The notes beneath the pieces are model-generated. The model saw only the letters and a program-made list of their open reading frames with translations. It made no database searches and was not told the DNA's origin. Shown in pieces: positions 60,014-64,000 of a DNA stretch of 64,000 nucleotides. The position numbers and the translations under genes are program-made. Each line of letters starts with the position of its first letter. Within the stretch, counting starts at the first letter, position 1. This stretch comes from Amycolatopsis orientalis DSM 40040 = KCTC 9412 (GTDB lineage Bacteria > Actinomycetota > Actinomycetes > Mycobacteriales > Pseudonocardiaceae): the NCBI RefSeq assembly GCF_000478275.1, contig NZ_ASJB01000031.1:1-64000 (forward strand), given 5' to 3'.

Positions 60014-60934
60014 GTGACTTCCGATGTCGCCACACCGCGGTTGATGCCGTCAGAACAGCTGGCGCGTCAGCAGCGGCACAGTCGTGTTCGGGTGATCGAC
60101 GCGCTGGTCGGCGGCAAGAACAACTATGCCGAGGACCGGGATGTCGCCGCCAGGATCGCGCAGGCGCTACCGGGTGGGTTCCGTGGGGCGAAGCGTTTGT
60201 TCACCGAGGATTTCTGGTTCCGGGTGCGGGTCTGCCGGATGCTGAGCAGCCGGGCGGAGATCAAACATTTTGTGCTGTGCGGCGTCGACCAGATCGCGAC
60301 AGGTATTACCCCGTTGCATGAGCTCATTCAGCGGGATGAGCCCGATGCGGTGGTCGTCTATGTGGAGCCGGAGCTGAACAGCCAGCGCCACGCGCTGCGC
60401 GAATTCGACTCGACGCTCAAGTCGAGAGGGCCTGTCGTCCGTGTCGTCCATGACGACATCTACGACCCGGCCTTGCTCACCCGGCTGTTCGAGAACGCCA
60501 GCGTCCCGCTGGAGGACTCCGCGCCGGTCGCATTGGTGCACTGCGCCGCGACGCTGCCTTTTCTCCCGTCGGACAGCCACACGACCGCGGCGGACGTCAC
60601 AGCAGGCCAGATCGACACGCTTCCCGAGGGATCGTTCTTCGCCGCGAGCCACCTCTGCATCCCTGACAACGCCGCGGATGACGCGGCAATCGTCACGGCA
60701 GCAAGCATCTTGGAAGAGAGCGGTTTCGTTGCCCGGATTTTTCAGTCGCCAGCGGAGATCACCGAGTTGTTCGCGGGCCTGCCGTTGGTCGTTCCCAGTC
60801 CGCACGCAACACAACCGAAGCCCGTTCCGTGTTGGAAATGGTACACGGCCGGTCCGCTGCTGGAGCGCTTCGACGTTGATGACTACAACGTGGGAGCCGT
60901 TGCCCATAAAGGCAAACCGTGGCCGTACGCCTAG
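60014..60934 (+). CDS. DUF574-type SAM-dependent methyltransferase-like protein
   Basis: The product is 306 aa. The GTG at 60014 has AGGGG 9 bp upstream; an ATG at 60008 is too close. The family opening VRVIDALVGGKNNYAEDRDVA is present, followed by FVLCGVDQIATGITPLHEL, in place of the usual FLDIGSGLPT SAM loop. YVEPE at about 120 replaces the ribose-binding YVDNDP. The remaining pattern (FFAASHLCIPDNA) also fits. The altered SAM-loop residues suggest reduced or no catalysis. These proteins are abundant in actinobacteria, and their substrates are unknown. Confidence 0.78.
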   Translation: MTSDVATPRLMPSEQLARQQRHSRVRVIDALVGGKNNYAEDRDVAARIAQALPGGFRGAKRLFTEDFWFRVRVCRMLSSRAEIKHFVLCGVDQIATGITPLHELIQRDEPDAVVVYVEPELNSQRHALREFDSTLKSRGPVVRVVHDDIYDPALLTRLFENASVPLEDSAPVALVHCAATLPFLPSDSHTTAADVTAGQIDTLPEGSFFAASHLCIPDNAADDAAIVTAASILEESGFVARIFQSPAEITELFAGLPLVVPSPHATQPKPVPCWKWYTAGPLLERFDVDDYNVGAVAHKGKPWPYA

Positions 60935-60992
60935 TCCCACACGTCAGGCAGGGCCGCCCCGTCCGGCCCTCTCGTCCACAGGGGAGGAAACA

Positions 60993-61634
60993 ATGCAGAG
61001 ACAGCCTCAATCCACCGCGACCTTGGACTATGACGGACCGATATCGCTTCCCGTTCTGGTGCTGTCCGCGGTTGAGGAAGATCACCGGGATCACGTCATC
61101 TCCCGTCAGCCACATCGGGACAGATCCGTGTTCGCTCGTGGTCTGGTCGCCGAGTTCTTCCTCGCTGGCGCGCTGGAAATCCGTGACCACCATGTCGACG
61201 TCGTCGACGAGTCGGCGATCGAGTTGCTGGCCGCACCGTGCGGATCGGCGGTCCGCGCGACCCTTGCGCGGGATCTGCCGGTCGAGGACATGCTCGCCGC
61301 TCTCGAAGGGCCCGCGTACACGGTGGCCTGGACAGCGCTGCAGGGAAAGGACGCGGCACGCAAGTCGCGTGTCCGGGGCTGGGTCCTGACGCACCCGGAG
61401 GTCACGTTCCTGTGGCGTCGCGTGCTCGCGTCCGCGCACCAGGCCCCGGACACAACGAATGACCGGGCCGCGGCGCTCTGGACGATCCTCGCCGAAGCCG
61501 GGCTGCATCGCGACCAGCTACGCACGCCGGGTCTGCAGCCGCGCAGCGCCTGTCCCGACGCCCTCTGTGGCCTGCTGCTGCCCCAGCGCGAGCGCCACCG
61601 ACGGACTCCGTCCCGGCGGCACCTGCACCGCTGA
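60993..61634 (+). CDS. hypothetical protein
   Basis: The product is 213 aa. GAGGAAACA precedes the ATG. Residues 15-150 are a helical, well-folded-looking domain (ISLPVLVLSAVEEDH, SVFARGLVAEFFLAGALEI, ESAIELLAAPCGSAV). The final 30 residues are basic. It follows the DUF574 gene by 58 bp and may be in the same operon. No family recognised. Confidence 0.6.
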   Translation: MQRQPQSTATLDYDGPISLPVLVLSAVEEDHRDHVISRQPHRDRSVFARGLVAEFFLAGALEIRDHHVDVVDESAIELLAAPCGSAVRATLARDLPVEDMLAALEGPAYTVAWTALQGKDAARKSRVRGWVLTHPEVTFLWRRVLASAHQAPDTTNDRAAALWTILAEAGLHRDQLRTPGLQPRSACPDALCGLLLPQRERHRRTPSRRHLHR

Positions 61635-61701
61635 CCCCGGGTGCCGCGTCCGTCGTTCCCCTCCCTGCCAGTACTCCCCCATTCCCGCTGTGGAGATCTT
61701 C

Positions 61702-62706
61702 ATGTTCAGAACGGCTTTGGCTCGCCGCCGGCGCGCGTCCACCACTTTTGGTGCCTTGCTGGGTGCCGCTCTCCTCGTGTCCGCGTCCGCGTGCGGTGCG
61801 CTTGGGGCGGACTCCGACCAGGCTCCCGGCCGCCTCGGATCGACGAAGGTGGCGGCGATGCCGGTGCTGGACACGGGACCGTTGCGCCACGCGATCGCAC
61901 GGGGCTATTTCACCGAGCAGGGGCTCTCCGTGAGTCTGGTGGACGCGGACAGCGGGCAGGTGGGTATCACCAAGCTGATGGCCGGCGATGCGGACATCGC
62001 CTACGCCGGTGATGTCGCGATCATCTCGGCCATCGCCACGAGCGGCCTGGATCTCAAGGTGATCGCGCAGGCCGCGATGGCTGGACCGGAAAGCATGTGG
62101 ATCATGGTTCGTGACGGCGGTTCAGTGCCCACCGTGGCGGACCTGGCTGGGAAGCGGATCGCGCATAACGGCAACAACGGGGTGAGTCACATGCTCACCC
62201 GCACGGTTCTGGCCACGCACAAGGTCGACGCCTCGACTGTCCAGTGGACGACGGCGAAGTTCCAGGACATGCCGGGACTGCTCGCTCGTGGGGAGGTCGA
62301 CGCCGCGCTGCTGCCCGAGCCGTATGTCCGCCCGGCCACCAAGCTGCATCTGACCCCCCTGATCGACCCCATCAAGGGTGGAGGCTTCGAAGGGGCGATC
62401 CCGATCGGAAGCTATGTGGTCAAGGCGGGCTGGGCACACCAGCACCCCGCGGAGATCGCGGCGTTCCAGCGGGCCCTTCGCCGCGCCGCGTCCGAAGCCA
62501 CCTCCAGGCCGGACATCGTTCAGCAGATCGCCGTCCGCGAGATGAAAGTCGACGCCGGCGATGCGCTGTGCATGAAGATGCCGATCTATCCGCTTTCCCC
62601 GTCCGCCGTGCAGTTGCAGCGCTGGGCGGATCTGATGCGCAGCTACGGCGTGATCGACCAGCAGATCACGATGGCCGAGCGGATCATCGCGCCCCCACCG
62701 AAGTAG
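61702..62706 (+). CDS. ABC-type substrate-binding lipoprotein (NMT1/SsuA-like)
   Basis: The product is 334 aa. A signal peptide with lipobox VSASACG places it on the outer membrane face of the cell. It has a periplasmic-binding fold of the nitrate/sulfonate/taurine or HMP type: ARGYFTEQGLSVSLVDADSG, ITKLMAGDADIAYAGDVAI, VADLAGKRIAHNG, GLLARGEVDAALLPEPYV. No permease or ATPase gene is nearby, so its partner must be elsewhere. The ligand cannot be decided from sequence. Confidence 0.85.
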   Translation: MFRTALARRRRASTTFGALLGAALLVSASACGALGADSDQAPGRLGSTKVAAMPVLDTGPLRHAIARGYFTEQGLSVSLVDADSGQVGITKLMAGDADIAYAGDVAIISAIATSGLDLKVIAQAAMAGPESMWIMVRDGGSVPTVADLAGKRIAHNGNNGVSHMLTRTVLATHKVDASTVQWTTAKFQDMPGLLARGEVDAALLPEPYVRPATKLHLTPLIDPIKGGGFEGAIPIGSYVVKAGWAHQHPAEIAAFQRALRRAASEATSRPDIVQQIAVREMKVDAGDALCMKMPIYPLSPSAVQLQRWADLMRSYGVIDQQITMAERIIAPPPK

Positions 62707-62790
62707 TAGCCCAGTTCCCTAGCGCTGCCGGGATGCACACGCATGTCCTCCGCCCGATCTCGATTCCCGCGAACGCGAAAGTACGCCACG

Positions 62791-64000
62791 ATGCCTGACC
62801 AACCCTGTCACCCTGATATCCCTACGGCGCCCGGTGCGGACGGTCCACACTGGATCGTGACGCGTGCCGGGGTGCGGGCCGCGTTCGGCGGGCTACGCGA
62901 TGACATCGGCGCCGACGCGGCGGTGTCCCGGCTCCGCCACTGCCTGCCCGGCATCGAGGCGACGATCGCGGCCGAGTACCGGGAGCGGAACAGGGTCATC
63001 AGGCGGGCACTCGAGGACGGACTACGACAGTTCGTCGTGTTCTATCCGGATCGTCCTCCGCTGCGCCCAGCCCACGAACGCCTGCCGGCCGGTGCGGGCT
63101 GCCGGGTGCTGTACGTGCTCGACGACCGCGAGGCCGCGGTGCGGTCCTGGCTGGTGAGCAGCTGCCGGGGCAACAGTGACGTGGCCTGGCTGCCTGATTA
63201 CCCCGACATCGAGCGGTGTCTCCGCGCGGCCGATGTGGCTGGTGACATCACGCCGAGCGAACCGGTCTGTGTGCTGATCGGCGCCGCGATTCAGCACACC
63301 AGGACGCCAGAGACCATGCTGTCCGGGCTGTGGAACGTCATATCCGCCGGCAGCTGGGTGTGGGTGAGTCAGGTATCACCGCCGCGGACCGCGGCCTCCG
63401 GTCCGCGGCGTCTGCCGGTGGAGGCCGAGTTCGAGATGTGCACCCAGTCGCCCTTGGTTCTGCGCACAGCCGCTGAGCTGGAACGCCTCTTCGTCGACCC
63501 CTGCGAATGGGACTTCCTGCATTTCGGCGGGATCGAAACCCAAACCCCTTCGGGCGATGGTCCATCACCGTCCACTGTGCAGCCTGTGCCGGAGATGCTC
63601 ACGCTGCTCGCCCGCCGCCCGGCCCGCACACGACGTTCCTCCTCCGACGGTGTCTCCGCCGTGCAGGAGGACCGGTCCACCGTCCCGTCATCGCCTGGCC
63701 CGTACTCGCTGACCCCACCCGGGACCGTCCCCGACCAGGCAGCGGAGGTCGACCACCCGACCGTCGGCCGTCTCAGCGCCTACCTCCTCGACAAACCAGG
63801 CGAGCCGGGCACCGGTGACCAACCACACGAGCCGCCCACTGACATGGGTGTCTTCGTCGCCGACCGGCACCTGGCCGACGCGATCGACGCTGAGGTGCCG
63901 GGCTATCGCTGGTGCCTGCGAGCACAGCGGCATTTTCTCCACCGCGTCGTCAACTTCGCGGCGCGGGACAGGGGGATCCGGCAGTTCGTCATCCTGCGCG
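62791..64000 (+). CDS. tandem DUF574-type methyltransferase protein (runs off the window)
   Basis: The ATG at 62791 opens a frame with no stop to the right edge, giving at least 403 residues. The first module (residues about 10-290) resembles the DUF574 fold but starts without the usual DxxLGGK opening. It keeps GLRQFVVFYPDRPP and the strand order VLYVLDDRE...VCVLIGAAIQH. A Pro/Ser linker follows. A second module begins VGRLSAYLLDKPG...FVADRHLADAIDAEVPGYRW and continues past the edge with IRQFVIL. Two fused copies, after the single one at 60014, suggest recent duplication. Catalysis is uncertain in the first module. Confidence 0.8.
   Translation, partial: MPDQPCHPDIPTAPGADGPHWIVTRAGVRAAFGGLRDDIGADAAVSRLRHCLPGIEATIAAEYRERNRVIRRALEDGLRQFVVFYPDRPPLRPAHERLPAGAGCRVLYVLDDREAAVRSWLVSSCRGNSDVAWLPDYPDIERCLRAADVAGDITPSEPVCVLIGAAIQHTRTPETMLSGLWNVISAGSWVWVSQVSPPRTAASGPRRLPVEAEFEMCTQSPLVLRTAAELERLFVDPCEWDFLHFGGIETQTPSGDGPSPSTVQPVPEMLTLLARRPARTRRSSSDGVSAVQEDRSTVPSSPGPYSLTPPGTVPDQAAEVDHPTVGRLSAYLLDKPGEPGTGDQPHEPPTDMGVFVADRHLADAIDAEVPGYRWCLRAQRHFLHRVVNFAARDRGIRQFVILR

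Overview
The window is high-GC actinobacterial DNA with many GTG starts, short ATGA/GTGA gene overlaps, DUF3558-type lipoproteins, DUF574-type SAM methyltransferases and XRE-TPR regulators. Together these point to a Pseudonocardiaceae-like organism (Amycolatopsis/Saccharopolyspora relatives); that placement is inference. It reads as a patchwork accessory region, and no tRNA, rRNA or CRISPR array was seen.

Layout. (1) 0.2-3.3 kb: a two-gene NLR module, made of a small membrane-active-looking effector and an NB-ARC/TPR protein that carry matching short motifs of the prion-like/amyloid signalling type. It lies between two copies of the 3' end of an acetyltransferase-like gene. (2) 3.4-7.4 kb: dnaE2 with a perfect LexA box, translationally coupled to a zinc-ribbon/GNAT protein. 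(3) 7.6-20.2 kb: a large arsenic-resistance island with three ArsR proteins (one fused to an ArsN-like acetyltransferase), three ArsO-like flavoproteins, an MFS exporter, Acr3, ArsC, a frameshifted second ArsC, two cysteine-rich mini-proteins and an M28 peptidase. (4) 20.3-21.6 kb: a beta-helix-like membrane protein. (5) 21.99-27.73 kb: a Tn554-like operon of three tyrosine recombinases and a small HTH protein, all joined by 4-bp overlaps.

(6) 28.4-43.0 kb: a conflict-type island. It holds a HEPN-like hypothetical, a twice-frameshifted HTH/P-loop/TPR gene, a two-gene caspase-NTPase-WD40 plus alpha/beta-hydrolase module, and a membrane protein, the last two bracketed by a duplicated small membrane-protein gene. 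A 1.7-kb gene-free segment follows, carrying a regularly spaced array of short inverted motifs (period about 208 bp). It is followed by a small membrane protein and a tail-anchored protein. (7) 43.1-48.8 kb: XRE-TPR, aminoglycoside-phosphotransferase-like and PP2C-like genes, divergent from a run of small proteins that includes a HIT hydrolase. (8) 49.3-57.4 kb: an S9 peptidase flanked by a segmental duplication, DNA-glycosylase-like genes, a lipoprotein and two EEP-family nuclease/phosphatase-like genes. (9) 57.6-64 kb: an XRE regulator, a HAD hydrolase, DUF574-type methyltransferase modules and an orphan substrate-binding lipoprotein.

The most interesting candidates are the amyloid-motif NLR pair, the hydrolase/caspase-STAND module, and the unexplained 208-bp-periodic array. 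Three genes each show +1 reading-frame breaks, which may be real decay or sequence error.
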